This document shows positions 43,385 through 43,714 of a stretch of DNA of 43,714 nucleotides, piece by piece. The notes beneath the pieces are model-generated. The model worked only from the letters and a program-made list of their open reading frames with translations, searched no databases and was not told the DNA's origin. The position numbers and the translations under genes were made by a program. The DNA comes from Bacteroidota bacterium (GTDB lineage Bacteria; Bacteroidota; Bacteroidia; Bacteroidales; JACABE01), in NCBI GenBank assembly GCA_026391675.1, contig JAPLDQ010000022.1, forward strand, positions 1 to 43,714. Direction: 5' to 3'. Every line of letters begins with the position of its first letter. The stretch's first letter is position 1.

Positions 43385-43714
43385 ATGAAAAAGATATTAG
43401 CAGTCTTAGTATTTATATTTCAAAATAAAAGCCGTATGAAAAGTATATATATATTTATTATGATTTGTTTATTTAATATTAACCTCAAAGCTCAGACTTT
43501 TACAAACTATACTTTATCAAATACAGGTGTTTCTATCAATTGGGCAAGTGTGTTAACAATAGATAAATTTGGGAATTTATGGATAGGGTCTCCTAATTAT
43601 TTAGTAAAATATAATGGTTCAACCTGGACAAGTTGGTGCTTAAACATTTCTGCTTCAGTACAGGATATAAATAGCATTGCCATTGATAATCAAAACAACA
43701 AATGGATAGGAACA
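43385..43714 (+). CDS. Secreted two-component-propeller-like protein (3'-truncated)
   Basis: The 5' end of a secreted protein cut by the right window edge, 110 codons visible. Two in-frame ATGs exist. The first (43385) gives KKILAVLVFIFQNKSR, a signal-peptide-like start cut short by a basic run. The second (43436) gives KSIYIFIMICLFNINLKAQ, a complete signal peptide ending in Ala-Gln. The second is the more natural start. The mature part TNYTLSNTGVSINWASVLTIDKFGNLWIGSPNYLVKYNGSTW and then IAIDNQNNKWIGT shows two blades of the Reg_prop type (D-x-x-x-N-x-W-I-G). Such propellers occur in hybrid sensors and in T9SS surface proteins; with the rest missing, I cannot tell which. A TAAATTTG box lies upstream. 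Confidence 0.75.
   Translation, partial: MKKILAVLVFIFQNKSRMKSIYIFIMICLFNINLKAQTFTNYTLSNTGVSINWASVLTIDKFGNLWIGSPNYLVKYNGSTWTSWCLNISASVQDINSIAIDNQNNKWIGT

Overview
The window is AT-rich chromosomal DNA from a member of the Bacteroidota. Four observations support this. There are several secreted proteins with type IX secretion (T9SS) C-terminal sorting domains, both type A and the gliding-associated type B. Bacteroidota-style -7 promoter boxes (TAnnTTTG) lie upstream of many genes. There are DUF349, RDD, SprB-type and GEVED proteins. Several families present (TPR/LuxR membrane regulator, patatin-Omp85 fusion) are in their Bacteroidota form. I could not assign a genus. No rRNA, tRNA, CRISPR array, intact insertion sequence or phage gene was found.

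Layout. 1-1744 (-): TypA/BipA GTPase, cut by the left window edge just before its C-terminus. 1940-5850 (+): a GNAT-like protein, an RDD membrane protein, a beta-CASP metallo-beta-lactamase RNase-like protein and an HD-domain protein. 5847-8054 (-): a cation diffusion facilitator and a class III PLP aminotransferase. 8182-10675 (+): a secreted thioredoxin-like protein and a T9SS cargo protein. 10699-12927 (-): an exported prolyl oligopeptidase. 13011-13895 (+): a YD-repeat-like protein. 13899-19095 (-): three DNA-maintenance genes, priA, a 3-methyladenine DNA glycosylase and recQ. 19273-24045 (+): a very large secreted GH38 alpha-mannosidase-like enzyme with discoidin, CBM6-like and PA14 modules. 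24081-30839 (-): a giant T9SS Asp-box propeller protein preceded by a membrane-anchored TPR/LuxR-type regulator. 31067-34898: rubrerythrin (-), rdgB (+), an MgtC-like protein (-) and a SprB/lamin-tail type B T9SS protein (-). 35044-42186 (+): kbl, a PagL-like lipid A deacylase, a PlpD-like patatin/Omp85 protein and a five-repeat DUF349 protein. 42187-43384: a palindrome-rich gene-free stretch. 43385-43714 (+): the start of another secreted beta-propeller protein, cut by the right edge.

How the genes work together. Most genes stand alone or in pairs, and the window looks like a core-genome stretch interspersed with secreted-protein genes rather than an island. Two links are visible. The TPR/LuxR regulator sits directly upstream of the giant propeller gene, and the gap between them holds a perfect tandem 11-bp repeat next to a recognisable promoter, which looks like an operator. 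The PagL-like and PlpD-like genes are neighbours that both act on outer-membrane lipids, although a strong terminator separates them. The most unusual non-coding signals are the run of palindromes at 42196-42620, the short tandem repeats in the leaders of priA and the glycosylase gene, and three repeated TTTGCATCA words upstream of the thioredoxin-like gene. I did not find a clearly new multi-gene system; the regulator/propeller pair is the best candidate for a dedicated circuit.
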